NCBI GenBank assembly: GCA_016201045.1
Contig: JACQDM010000002.1
Location: 496,001-560,000, forward strand
Origin: Afipia sp.
GTDB taxonomy: Bacteria; Pseudomonadota; Alphaproteobacteria; Rhizobiales; Xanthobacteraceae
Direction: 5' to 3'
DNA: 64,000 nucleotides
This document shows positions 53,115 through 61,572 of the stretch, piece by piece. The notes beneath the pieces are model-generated. The model was not told where the DNA came from, did no database searches, and was given only the letters and a program-made list of their open reading frames with translations. The stretch's first letter is position 1, and every line of letters starts with the position of its first letter. A program made the position numbers and the translations under genes.

Positions 53115-55074
53115 CCGGCGCTTCGCGCGTGCCGAGACCAAGCACCGATGTTGCGGCCGGCAGTGCCGCGTCCGCCATCGCTGCGTGACCCTCCGCGGTC
53201 GGGTGGATCGCGCCGCCGTAAACGGCGGAGAGAATTCCCCACGTCGCATCGTGAATATCGCCGGGACGATTGGGTGCGCGCGTCGCCTGCGGATAGGTCA
53301 TCGCGGCGAAGTAGCTGTCATTGGCATCGCGGACCCAGCGCGCGCGCGGCGCATAGGCGCGGAATTCGCTGGCGCCTGCGCCGCAGGCGAGCGGGTTGTT
53401 GGCGGCATCGACGATGTCGGTCACGAAGCTCTCGCCTTTCGGCGAGAAGCATTGCTGATCGAACGGCGGATCGGTTTCCGTATGCGCGCAGAAGCCGTGG
53501 TCGGCGAAGGCCGGCTGGTGCTGATCGACGAAAGTCATGCGGTCGGTCTTGCCGTCGGCGCACAGCGCATTGCCGCTGCAGGTCGCGAGCTGCTTGATGC
53601 GCGGCAGAAATTCGCTCTGCACGAAATTCGCAACGTCGGCCAGACGTTGCGGATTGGCGTTGAACGTCGGGTGGATGTCGAAACCGGCGCGGCCGCCGGG
53701 ACATGGCGCGCCGTTCATCAGCGCCGGATTGGCGTAGGACACGTAAATCACCCGCGACAGGTCGCCGCCGACAAGCGGCTTCAGCGCCTCGCGCATCTTT
53801 GCAAAATCCGCCGGCAGCTCGCGCTGGAGAATATCGCGGGCAGCATCGACCGTTCCGATGACGCCGGTGCGTTGCGACAGCGCGCGTTCCGTTCCGCTCT
53901 CGACGATCACATCGGCGACGAGACCGGAAAAATTGATGTCGTTGGCGCCGATGGACAGCATCACGAGATCGAGTTGCCGTCCCGGCTGGCGCGATGCCGC
54001 CGCCGTCAGCGCCTCGCGCAGTTCGGCGATCTGGGGAGCCACGGTGCCGGTGCAGTTGAAGCCGCCTTTGGTCATGGCGCATTCGCGTGCGGACTGCGAA
54101 CCGAATAATCCCTGCGCGATGGTCGCGCCGGTGCAGGCGAGCGGCAGATACGTCACTGCAATCTGCGGATTGCGGACCGCAAGCGCAATCGCCGTGCGCG
54201 TCTGGTAGCTGTAGAGCGAGCGGTGGCACGCCGGGTTGAACCATTGCGCGCCGGCCTTCTGCCAGTTCTGCAAACTCTGGCCGTCGGATGTATCGCAGGC
54301 GCGCGCGCCCTTGAACTTCGCGCGGCCCGGACGGAAATACATGCCCGCCGGTCCGCCCAAGTATGAGCGGAAGCAAAATCCATCGTCGGACAATTCGACC
54401 GCGCGGTCGGGATTGCCTTCGCCCGAAGCAATCGAGTCGCCGAGACCTGCGATCAGAATGTCGCGCACCGCGATTGGCGTCGTCAGACGCTGCGGCTGAT
54501 CGCCACCGCTCGATACATCCACGCTCACATTCGTCGTGCGTCCGTAACGCGCGCGAAAGTTCAAGGGCTCGCTGCAATCGATCGTCTGCGCGCGCGGACT
54601 GGCTTCGCCGTCATCGACGGTCCACGCGCAGGTCGCGCCGACCGGAACGGCACCTGTAAGGCGCACCGTCACCGGATGATCCTGCGGCGTGAGGTAGCTT
54701 TCCTTGACGTTGTCGCGGGTGCACGGTTCTGTGACGCGGCCCGTCGGATCGATGCACAGGCGCGCAACCGCATTGCGTGCCCAGCCGCGCCCGTCGCTTT
54801 GCGCGGCGAGGGCATCTTCCGAGCCGAGAATGGTTCGTCCGTTCAGCGCATCGGCCTGCAGCTGGAAGTCGCGCTCCTCCCGAAACAGCCGGAAACGATT
54901 GCGCACCTCCCACGAAATCGAGAGGCCGCTGTCGGGAGAGGGCGGGGGAGCGGTCTGCGTGTCGGAAGGCGGTTGCGTAGGCGGCGTCTGCGCCAGCGCA
55001 CAATTGGGAGTGGCGAAAAACAGGGTCGCCAGCAGGGGCGCAGCAATCGCAACGAACGCGCGTAACCGGATCAT
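53068..55074 (-). CDS. Exported SGNH/GDSL hydrolase with large N-terminal region
   Basis: This 668-residue protein has a signal peptide (to about residue 29, ALA-QTPP) and a Pro/Thr-rich linker. A ~150-residue beta-rich region with Cys pairs follows. The SGNH hydrolase domain starts at GLGDSIASGEGN (210-221, Ser214) and has SIGANDINFS and a C-terminal HPTAEGH. It is likely a periplasmic or surface esterase/lipase. The start is M29 of a longer frame. Its 3' end overlaps the cyclase gene 3' end by 47 bp, so the two messages share antisense ends. Confidence 0.82.
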   Translation of the reverse strand: MIRLRAFVAIAAPLLATLFFATPNCALAQTPPTQPPSDTQTAPPPSPDSGLSISWEVRNRFRLFREERDFQLQADALNGRTILGSEDALAAQSDGRGWARNAVARLCIDPTGRVTEPCTRDNVKESYLTPQDHPVTVRLTGAVPVGATCAWTVDDGEASPRAQTIDCSEPLNFRARYGRTTNVSVDVSSGGDQPQRLTTPIAVRDILIAGLGDSIASGEGNPDRAVELSDDGFCFRSYLGGPAGMYFRPGRAKFKGARACDTSDGQSLQNWQKAGAQWFNPACHRSLYSYQTRTAIALAVRNPQIAVTYLPLACTGATIAQGLFGSQSARECAMTKGGFNCTGTVAPQIAELREALTAAASRQPGRQLDLVMLSIGANDINFSGLVADVIVESGTERALSQRTGVIGTVDAARDILQRELPADFAKMREALKPLVGGDLSRVIYVSYANPALMNGAPCPGGRAGFDIHPTFNANPQRLADVANFVQSEFLPRIKQLATCSGNALCADGKTDRMTFVDQHQPAFADHGFCAHTETDPPFDQQCFSPKGESFVTDIVDAANNPLACGAGASEFRAYAPRARWVRDANDSYFAAMTYPQATRAPNRPGDIHDATWGILSAVYGGAIHPTAEGHAAMADAALPAATSVLGLGTREAPVTSEPIAPVPTPETR

Positions 55075-55171
55075 GCCTGTATCAAACCGAAAGGTGAGGC
55101 CAAAATGTGGGGGGCCGCGCGACGATAGATCAGCCGCCCTACGCGCCACAAGCCTCAAAGGCGGGCGTTCG

Positions 55172-56242
55172 TCACTCCGCCGCCTGTTTGGTCTTTCGAG
55201 CCGGCGCGCGCTGCGGCTTTGTTGCCATCGAGGGCTTGAACTCGCCGACCCTGCGATTGAGGTACCAGGGCTGCACGACGTTGAGCCAGAGTTCGCGCGA
55301 GCCCATGATCGAGATGGCGATGCCGAACGGGATCACAAAATAGAGAAATCGATAGAGCAGGAGCGAGGCCAGCAATTCCTCTTGGCGAAGCATCGGCAGT
55401 CCGATCAGCATCGCGGCATCGAACACGCCGAGGCTCCCCGGCGCGTGGCTTGCGAAACCCAAAAGCGTCGCAAGAATAAAGACGACCGCGAGCGTCATGA
55501 AGTCGAGATCGGGGCTGGTCGGCGCGAGCATATACATCGCCAGCGCACAGAACCCGAGATCGATCACGCCGATCAGGATCTGAACGAGCGTCAAAGGCGC
55601 CGACGGCAGCTTGACCATCCAGCCGTCCTTGCCGAGTTCACGCCGTTTCCTGCCGGTGCCGATCCAGATCAGATAGGTCGCGATGCCGCCGAGAATGCCG
55701 GCACCGATCATCTGATTGATCGTTTCAGGCAGCAGATCGATGGACGCGGCGGCAGCCGGATGCCAGATCATGCCGAAGCCGAGCACGAAGGTGTTGCCGA
55801 GCCAGAATGTCAGGCCGGAGATGAAGCAGATCTTTGCGACGTCGATCGCGTTGAGGCCCCAGTCGGAATAAATCCGAAACCGGATCGCGCCGCCGGTGAA
55901 AACCGTGGCACCGATGTTGTGGCCGATCACGTAGCTGCAAAAGCTCGCCAGCGAAGCGATGCGATAGGGCACCTGATTCTTGCCGATCGTGCGTAGCGCG
56001 AACAGATCGTAGAAGGTCAGGGTGAAGAACGCGCACACCACGCACAGCGCGGCCATGACGATGTGATGCTCGGACTTGTCCGCGACCGCCGACAGCACCG
56101 CGTATTTGTCCACGCGCTTGAGCGTGTGGAACAGATGAATGACGGCAATGGTGACAATGAGAAGGCTTGCGGCGATTCCGAGCCGTTTCCAGCCGATCCG
56201 TTCCTTGAAAACACGCGCGAACGTGTTCAGCAGTCGTTGCAT
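55172..56242 (-). CDS. YbhN/UPF0104 family membrane protein 2
   Basis: This 356-residue protein has about eight membrane helices and the family blocks YVIGHNIGATVFTGGAIRFRI near 105-125 and FASHAPGSLGVFDAAML near 265. It resembles the flippase half of lysyl-phosphatidylglycerol synthase; no synthase half is fused or adjacent. The C-terminal tail is Lys/Arg-rich and probably cytoplasmic. Function is unknown. It is one of two such proteins in the window. Confidence 0.8.
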   Translation of the reverse strand: MQRLLNTFARVFKERIGWKRLGIAASLLIVTIAVIHLFHTLKRVDKYAVLSAVADKSEHHIVMAALCVVCAFFTLTFYDLFALRTIGKNQVPYRIASLASFCSYVIGHNIGATVFTGGAIRFRIYSDWGLNAIDVAKICFISGLTFWLGNTFVLGFGMIWHPAAAASIDLLPETINQMIGAGILGGIATYLIWIGTGRKRRELGKDGWMVKLPSAPLTLVQILIGVIDLGFCALAMYMLAPTSPDLDFMTLAVVFILATLLGFASHAPGSLGVFDAAMLIGLPMLRQEELLASLLLYRFLYFVIPFGIAISIMGSRELWLNVVQPWYLNRRVGEFKPSMATKPQRAPARKTKQAAE

Positions 56243-56462
56243 TCGTCCTCCCGGCAGGGCGCAGCCGTCAGCCCGTTAACGAAGCCAAGCGCATCGACCG
56301 CGACGGACTCATACGCGAAAACCGGCAAAGGGAAAATAGGGTGAAGCACGGGTTTTTATAAGGCTTAACGGCCTGCCCGGCAGGCGATTCCGGCGTCAGC
56401 GTCACACAAACATCATGTCGAAAACACGGCGCGAGATGCCAACGATTCCGTGCGGCATTTTG

Positions 56463-56897
56463 CTAGGTACGCCGAAGTGAAAAATGAGCGCCGCAGAATG
56501 CCATCACGGCACCAAGACACAACGCCACGACGCCGGCCACGACGCCCGCAAGCGTCGGAACGGCGCTTGGCGCAGACGCGGCCTGACCGGCTGCCGCCAG
56601 CATGAGGACGCCGACGAAGATCAAGAGCTGCCGCATGCGGACCGAAATTTTCCCCTCCACCGAACTGCCCATCAGCGACGCGGTGAAGTAACCAGCAACG
56701 AATGACGCCGCAGCAAGGACCCACCACGCGACCGCGGCGGTCGCGGGAATGAGTGTGCCAGTGTCCTGCCGCCACAGATCGCCGAGATTGAGGTTGAAGC
56801 GCTGGATCAGGATATGGACGGCGAGCGACAGCAACACGCCGAAGATCGTCGCTGCGGCAAGAATGATGTGGCGCGGAAAATAGGTTGTCTCGGCCAT
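56463..56897 (-). CDS. Small four-helix membrane protein
   Basis: This 144-residue protein has four predicted membrane helices (about 12-30, 52-72, 84-103 and 112-137). A short charged loop MGSSVEGKISVRMRQL lies between helices 2 and 3. I recognise no family. It is divergent from the membrane protein gene at 56996, with a 98-bp gap. Confidence 0.6.
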   Translation of the reverse strand: MAETTYFPRHIILAAATIFGVLLSLAVHILIQRFNLNLGDLWRQDTGTLIPATAAVAWWVLAAASFVAGYFTASLMGSSVEGKISVRMRQLLIFVGVLMLAAAGQAASAPSAVPTLAGVVAGVVALCLGAVMAFCGAHFSLRRT

Positions 56898-56995
56898 GCT
56901 GTGCTGTTTGGTCCGGGGCGGTCGGCTGCTAAGAGCTTGTAGGATAGAGACGAGGCGGCACGCAAGTCAGCCGCTCTCGGGATTTGGGGTTAGCG

Positions 56996-57616
56996 ATGCG
57001 CGCGCGATTGAGCGACATGTTTCAGGTGACGCCGAAGCCGGCGGATATTGCCGGCGACGGCACGCATTATGTGTTCAAGCCGTCGCTGGTCGGCGGCGCG
57101 CGGCAATTCGATCTGACGAACGAAGGACTGTCGTGGCAGGTCTCGGGCAAGTCCGGCATCTGGCCGCTCGACAAGATTGCCGCCATTCGCCTGTCGTACC
57201 GGCCGGTGTCGATGCAGTCGAAACGCTTTCGCGCCGACGTCGAGGATTCGCACGGCGAGCGCGTCACTCTTTATTCCACCACATGGCACACCGTTGCGCT
57301 GATGGCGCGGCAGGACGACGGCTATCGCGCGTTCATTGTCGAACTGCATCGCCGCCTCAAGGCCGTCGGCAGCAACGCCTTTCTGGTCGTGGGGATCAAT
57401 CCGACAATTTATGTCGCGGGGCTTGCGCTGATGGGGCTGGTCGGAATCGCGATGGCCGGACTTCTGGTCCGCGCGCTGTGGACGGGCGAATTCGGCGGCG
57501 CTTTTTTTCTTGTCGGATTTGCCGCGCTGTTCGCGTGGCAGATCGGCGGCTTCATGAAGCGCAATCGTCCGCGCCGCTATACGTTCGATGCGTTACCGGC
57601 GGATGTTCTGCCTTAG
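56996..57616 (+). CDS. Uncharacterised membrane protein
   Basis: This 206-residue protein has a soluble N-terminal half with beta-strand character (QFDLTNEGLSWQVSGKSG, KIAAIRLSYRPV) that may be PH-domain-like. Two C-terminal membrane helices follow (~137-160 and ~165-187), then a short basic tail. I do not recognise a function. ATG 56996 is chosen over TTG 56984. It is convergent with the gene at 57623, 6 bp apart. Confidence 0.6.
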   Translation: MRARLSDMFQVTPKPADIAGDGTHYVFKPSLVGGARQFDLTNEGLSWQVSGKSGIWPLDKIAAIRLSYRPVSMQSKRFRADVEDSHGERVTLYSTTWHTVALMARQDDGYRAFIVELHRRLKAVGSNAFLVVGINPTIYVAGLALMGLVGIAMAGLLVRALWTGEFGGAFFLVGFAALFAWQIGGFMKRNRPRRYTFDALPADVLP

Positions 57617-57622
57617 ACGGTG

Positions 57623-57970
57623 CTATTGCGCGAAGCGGACTTTGAAGAGCTTTCCATAGCTGTTTCGCAGGAATAGCGAGCTGCCGTTCTCCAGATAGAA
57701 ATCGCAACGGCCTCGGCCATTCGGAAAATCGACACAGACCGCGCCGTTGGCGCCGATGCGCCATGTGCCTTGCTGCGAGCGGCCGCCGAGCGTGTAGACG
57801 TAAATCCCATTGGCGCGATATTCGAGGCTGCTTCCTTCATCGAGCAGGATCGTCTTGCCGCGAATGGTCGAGGGATTGAGCGGAATGTAATCGCTTGCCT
57901 GAGCGGCGAATGAAGTCAGCATCGCGCTGAGCGCCACTATGGCGCAGATCGGCTTTTGAATACGAACCAT
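57623..57970 (-). CDS. Small exported protein with a beta-rich mature domain
   Basis: This protein of about 115 residues has a signal peptide (to the AQASD cleavage region) and a mature part of short strands: GKTILLDEGSSLEYRANGIYVYTL, GTWRIGANGAVCVDFPNGRGRCDFYL. Two Cys residues in the second block may form a disulfide. ATG 57970 is chosen over a start at 57994. Function is unknown; similar small exported proteins are common in Bradyrhizobium. Confidence 0.65.
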   Translation of the reverse strand: MVRIQKPICAIVALSAMLTSFAAQASDYIPLNPSTIRGKTILLDEGSSLEYRANGIYVYTLGGRSQQGTWRIGANGAVCVDFPNGRGRCDFYLENGSSLFLRNSYGKLFKVRFAQ

Positions 57971-58052
57971 CGTCGCTCCCGCAATGACGGGCATCGGAAT
58001 GAAAATTGTGTCCGGTCACGCCGGTAAAATCGTTCAGCTCGGCCGGGCGACG

Positions 58053-58069
58053 TTGGCCGGCCCGGCCAA
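58053..58069. other. Small GC-rich hairpin
   Basis: TTGGCCG (58053-58059) pairs with CGGCCAA (58063-58069) around GCC. It lies between the universal stress gene and the small exported protein gene. No T-tract is present on the minus strand. Confidence 0.3.
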
Positions 58070-58166
58070 ACCTAGCCGCCAGATGATGGGGATCACCCCC
58101 GGCGACACGCAACGCTAGCCGGGTTTTTCGCGGACGCCTAGGGGACCTCTGGGTGACGACGCATCT

Positions 58167-58592
58167 TTACCTCCGTACCACCAGCACCGAGCACTTGGCA
58201 TAGCGCACGATATGTCCCGCATTGGAGCCGAGAAAATAGTTCTGCATCGAGGGGCGATGCGATGTCATCACGATCAGGTCTGCATTGACCTCGGCGGCCT
58301 CTTCGAGAATTTCGTGGTAGATGCCGCCTTGGCGGATCGATGTGGAGATGCGCCCGGAATCGATACCGGATTCGCGCGCGACAATGGCGAGAGCTTCGTT
58401 CGAGGACTGACGCTGCTGCGCGTCGAAATCCGGCGGCACGTATTCGGACAGCATCACCGGAGTCATCGGCATGATGTTGACGAGGCGCACAGTGCCGCCG
58501 GATGATTTCGACAGCGATGCTGCGGTCTCGATGGCGGGCTTGGCGAGATCGGTATCGGCAAGGTCGATCGGCACCAGAATCGAATTGAACAT
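58167..58592 (-). CDS. Universal stress protein (UspA family)
   Basis: This 141-residue single-domain Usp has SILVPIDLADTDLA near the N-terminus and a C-terminal GSNAGHIVRYAKCSVLVVR. The GSNA-type end matches the ATP-binding G-x2-G-x9-G(S/T) group imperfectly, so nucleotide binding is plausible but uncertain. GGAGG lies directly before the ATG. It is probably induced by stress; no regulatory site is obvious. Confidence 0.88.
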   Translation of the reverse strand: MFNSILVPIDLADTDLAKPAIETAASLSKSSGGTVRLVNIMPMTPVMLSEYVPPDFDAQQRQSSNEALAIVARESGIDSGRISTSIRQGGIYHEILEEAAEVNADLIVMTSHRPSMQNYFLGSNAGHIVRYAKCSVLVVRR

Positions 58593-58644
58593 CGCAGCCT
58601 CCAGATCGTCGTCGCGTTCGCGATTTGAAATCCCGCCTGTCAGG

Positions 58645-59187
58645 TCACGACTGCTGTTTGTTGTCCGACCATGCTTTCAGAAGTTTCGGGCTGACGAAGC
58701 GCTCCAGCGTACCCTTGCGGAAACCGGCATCGCCCCAGTCGTCGGAAGCGAAGTCGATGATAGCGACGCCTGTGGTCGGCAAATTGGCGGCAATCTCGCG
58801 GAGCGCTGCCGTATCGCCGGCTGAAATCAGCGCCAGCGCCAGTTCGTGCAGCGCCGGATTGTGCGCGACGATCATCAGCGTTTTCGGATCGGAGGCATCC
58901 GCATTGCGGACGATGTTGAGGAGGTCGCCCGCGTCCACGTTATAAAGTTCGTCGAAATGCTCGGCGCGCGCCGCCGTCAGCGATTGCGAGAGAATGTCCC
59001 AGGTCTGCTGCGCGCGCCGCGCGGTCGATACCCAGACGAGGTCCGGCGTGTAGCCATTCCGCACGAGCCATTGTGCCATGTCCCGCGCGTCCAGGAGACC
59101 GCGCTGTTCAAGCTGCCGGTCGAAGTCGCGTCCGGAGGGCGCGTCGCGCTCGGTCTTGGCATGACGCAGCAAAATCAACCGGCGCAT
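58645..59187 (-). CDS. SixA-like histidine phosphatase
   Basis: This 180-residue phosphohistidine phosphatase-type protein has the RHG-like motif LLRHAKTER at 6-14, with the nucleophile His9. VSTARRAQQTW follows near 53-63, and VAHNPALHELA near 108-118 holds the second catalytic His. The RHA-K form is that of SixA-like proteins that act on phosphohistidine of signalling proteins. Its target is unknown. Confidence 0.85.
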   Translation of the reverse strand: MRRLILLRHAKTERDAPSGRDFDRQLEQRGLLDARDMAQWLVRNGYTPDLVWVSTARRAQQTWDILSQSLTAARAEHFDELYNVDAGDLLNIVRNADASDPKTLMIVAHNPALHELALALISAGDTAALREIAANLPTTGVAIIDFASDDWGDAGFRKGTLERFVSPKLLKAWSDNKQQS

Positions 59188-59356
59188 TCGGTGATCTCAT
59201 TTTCCCTGAGCGAGGTTCCGGCCGGGCTGGATTGCCGACTTGGACTGGAGGCGGACCCGGAATAGTGTACAAGTCCGCCGAGGACAAGGTGACACAATTT
59301 CGCCTTTCGATTCCAAGTCGGTCACCTTCTCGCCATACGGACCCGCCGCGGCTGAA

Positions 59357-60757
59357 ATGACAAGTGAAGCGAATGGCATAGCGGCAGATTCCGGTGCGCA
59401 GGAGCGTCCGCGCCTGAAATTCAAAATCGACGTCGATATCGTGGTTGTTGGAGCAGGTTTGGCGGGTCTGACGGCCGCGCGTGAAGCCGCCAGAATGGGC
59501 GCGAGCGTCATCCTGCTCGAAAGCCGCCGCGTCGGCTGGAACGCATCGGGAAACAATCTCGGCACGGTGATGCCGGGCTACAGCGTCCCGGTCGAGGAGA
59601 TCATCGAGCGCGTCGGCTTCGAGGATACGCGCGATCTGTGGAAGATGTCGGAAGAAGGCGTCGACTACGTTCGCGCCGCCGCGAGCGATGCGGCGATGCC
59701 GCTGACCGACGGCGTTCTCGAAGTCTCCAACGTCGATGCCGGCGAGCAACTGATCCGCCGCCTGCAGATGCTGGGCAGCGATTTCGGCTCGGACGTCGAA
59801 GGCTGGCAGGTCGACCGCGTGCGAGAAAGCCTTAAGACACGGCGCTATTTTCACGCGATCCATTTTCCGAAAGCGTTGTCGATCGACGGACGACAGTATG
59901 TGCATGGCCTCGCTGCACTCGCCGAAAAAGCCGGTGTGCGCATTTTCGAGAACACGCCAGTTCTTCGCGTGGACCCGAACGGCGTCCGCAAGCGGGTCTA
60001 TACGCCGGATGTCATGCTGCGATGCTCGGACATTATTCTTGCCGGCAATGTTCATATCGGCGCGCCCGCGCAGCGATTGCATGGCACGATGATGCCGACA
60101 TGGCGCTACGCCGCGCTGACCGGGCCGCTCGGCGAAGATCTCGCCGAAGCGATGACCTATCGTGGGGCTGTGACGGACAGCGACGGCGTCGATCAGTTTC
60201 GCATTGTCGATGGCGATCGGCTGTTGTGGATGAGCCGCGAGACGACGTGGCAAGGCGATGCAAGCCGCCACGCCCGCAGCGCGCGAAGCCGCATCGCCAC
60301 AATCTTCCCGCAGCTCGGAAAGCCAGAGATTTCAGAGGCTTGGAGCGGGGTTTACGGTCAGACGGTGCATGGAATGCCGCAGGTCGGACAGCTTCGCAAA
60401 GGCATGTGGGTGATCAGCGGTTTCGGCCGTCAGGGCCTCAACACCTCGGCGATGGCAGGACAACTGGTCGCGCGAAGCATCCTGTGGGGCGACGATCGCT
60501 GGCGTTTGTTTTCGCCGTTCGAACTGGTCTGGGCCGGGGGCACCGCAGGACGCGTTGCGGGGCAGGCGTTTCTGTCGTTCTCGCGCAAGAAGTCAGCGGC
60601 GATGGGCTTGCTGTCGCGCGTTCGCGAACGGTCTCAGGCGCGAGCAGTAGCGCGCGAACGGGCGCGGGAAATTCGTCTGGCCAAGGCAAAGGCGCGTGTC
60701 GAGGCTGATCGTGAGCGCGCGGCTGCGGCGATGCAGCGCCCCAACGAAAACAGCTGA
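59357..60757 (+). CDS. FAD-dependent oxidoreductase (DAO/DadA-like)
   Basis: This protein of about 466 residues has the FAD motif VVGAGLAGLTAAREA at 31-45, then SRRVGWNASGNNLGTVMPGY, a DAO-family stretch that covers the flavin. The middle and C-terminal parts hold the usual AWSGVYGQTVHGMPQVG block. It resembles D-amino acid or gamma-glutamylputrescine oxidases. The last ~45 residues form a basic helix rich in Arg, Ala and Lys that is unusual for the family. The ATG is the start giving the family N-terminus. Confidence 0.82.
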   Translation: MTSEANGIAADSGAQERPRLKFKIDVDIVVVGAGLAGLTAAREAARMGASVILLESRRVGWNASGNNLGTVMPGYSVPVEEIIERVGFEDTRDLWKMSEEGVDYVRAAASDAAMPLTDGVLEVSNVDAGEQLIRRLQMLGSDFGSDVEGWQVDRVRESLKTRRYFHAIHFPKALSIDGRQYVHGLAALAEKAGVRIFENTPVLRVDPNGVRKRVYTPDVMLRCSDIILAGNVHIGAPAQRLHGTMMPTWRYAALTGPLGEDLAEAMTYRGAVTDSDGVDQFRIVDGDRLLWMSRETTWQGDASRHARSARSRIATIFPQLGKPEISEAWSGVYGQTVHGMPQVGQLRKGMWVISGFGRQGLNTSAMAGQLVARSILWGDDRWRLFSPFELVWAGGTAGRVAGQAFLSFSRKKSAAMGLLSRVRERSQARAVARERAREIRLAKAKARVEADRERAAAAMQRPNENS

Positions 60758-60871
60758 TCGCTTGCTCGCGCGAACGTGAGCAATAACGGTCCGGGTGCGT
60801 GTAACTATCGGACGTTGCGGGCGTAACTGGTGATGGACAGCCTATTATCCGAATTGCAGGGAGCACTGACC

Positions 60872-61384
60872 ATGATCGACCGACGCATTCTGCTGGCGTC
60901 CGCCGCCAGCCTCGCTGCCTTCGCCGCATTCCGCTGGCTGGGCCTCGGCGGCGCGGCCAAGGCCGACGACAAAATGCCAGAGAAGTTCGAAGTGCAGAAA
61001 ACGCCGGAGGAATGGCGCAAGCAGTTGACGCCTCAGCAGTACAACATCCTTCGCGAAGCCGGCACCGAACGGCCGTTCTCGAGTCCGCTCAACAAAGAGC
61101 ACCGCAAGGGCATCTTCGCCTGCGCCGGATGCGACCTCTCTTTATATTCGTCCGATACCAAGTTCGACAGCGGCACCGGCTGGCCGAGTTTCTATCAGGC
61201 GCTCCCGAACGCGCTGGTCGAAAAATCCGATCGCACCTTCATGATGGTCCGCACGGAAACGCTCTGCCGCCGCTGCGGCGGTCATCTCGGACATGTCTTC
61301 GACGACGGGCCGAAGCCGACGGGTCTTCGGTACTGCATGAACGGTCTCGCTCTCACCTTCAAACCTGACGCCTCCGCCACCTAA
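60872..61384 (+). CDS. msrB: Exported peptide-methionine (R)-S-oxide reductase
   Basis: This protein of about 170 residues has a Tat-like N-terminus (MIDRRILLASAASLAAFAAF) and a complete MsrB domain. CAGC and CRRC hold the structural zinc, and the catalytic Cys is in RYCMN. GTGWPSF and GHVFDDGPKPTGLR are the family signatures. It would repair methionine-R-sulfoxide in exported proteins. The ATG has GGGAG upstream. A signal of this kind on MsrB is uncommon, as most are cytoplasmic. Confidence 0.88.
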   Translation: MIDRRILLASAASLAAFAAFRWLGLGGAAKADDKMPEKFEVQKTPEEWRKQLTPQQYNILREAGTERPFSSPLNKEHRKGIFACAGCDLSLYSSDTKFDSGTGWPSFYQALPNALVEKSDRTFMMVRTETLCRRCGGHLGHVFDDGPKPTGLRYCMNGLALTFKPDASAT

Positions 61385-61425
61385 CGCGGAGTCCTGGCGG
61401 CAAATCTTGCCGCGCTAGGCAATTG

Positions 61426-61457
61426 TGCCCCGGTCAATCGGCCGGGGCATTTTCTTT
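61426..61457 (+). terminator. Intrinsic terminator of msrB
   Basis: TGCCCCGG (61426-61433) pairs with CCGGGGCA (61442-61449), followed by TTTTCTTT. It closes the msrB unit just upstream of the flagellar promoter. Confidence 0.85.
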
Positions 61458-61472
61458 AAGTATTTGATATAT

Positions 61473-61488
61473 AACGATAATTATCGTT
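61473..61488. promoter_or_regulatory. Perfect 16-bp palindrome overlapping the sigma-54 promoter
   Basis: AACGATAA and TTATCGTT form an exact inverted repeat whose last T is the first base of the -24 element. It is a likely operator for a dimeric repressor or activator; the protein is not identified. Confidence 0.6.
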
Positions 61489-61502
61489 GGCACAGCGCTT
61501 GC
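61488..61502 (+). promoter_or_regulatory. Sigma-54 promoter for flgE
   Basis: TGGCAC (61488-61493) and TTGC (61499-61502) are separated by 5 bp (AGCGC), a textbook -24/-12 match. It lies 70 bp upstream of the flgE start, which fits sigma-54 control of hook genes. Confidence 0.85.
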
Positions 61503-61572
61503 GAATCCACCTTCGAACGCGGCCATGTCTTGGCACCGGCGGCCGCCCGGAATCGAAGTTGGAGATGATGTT

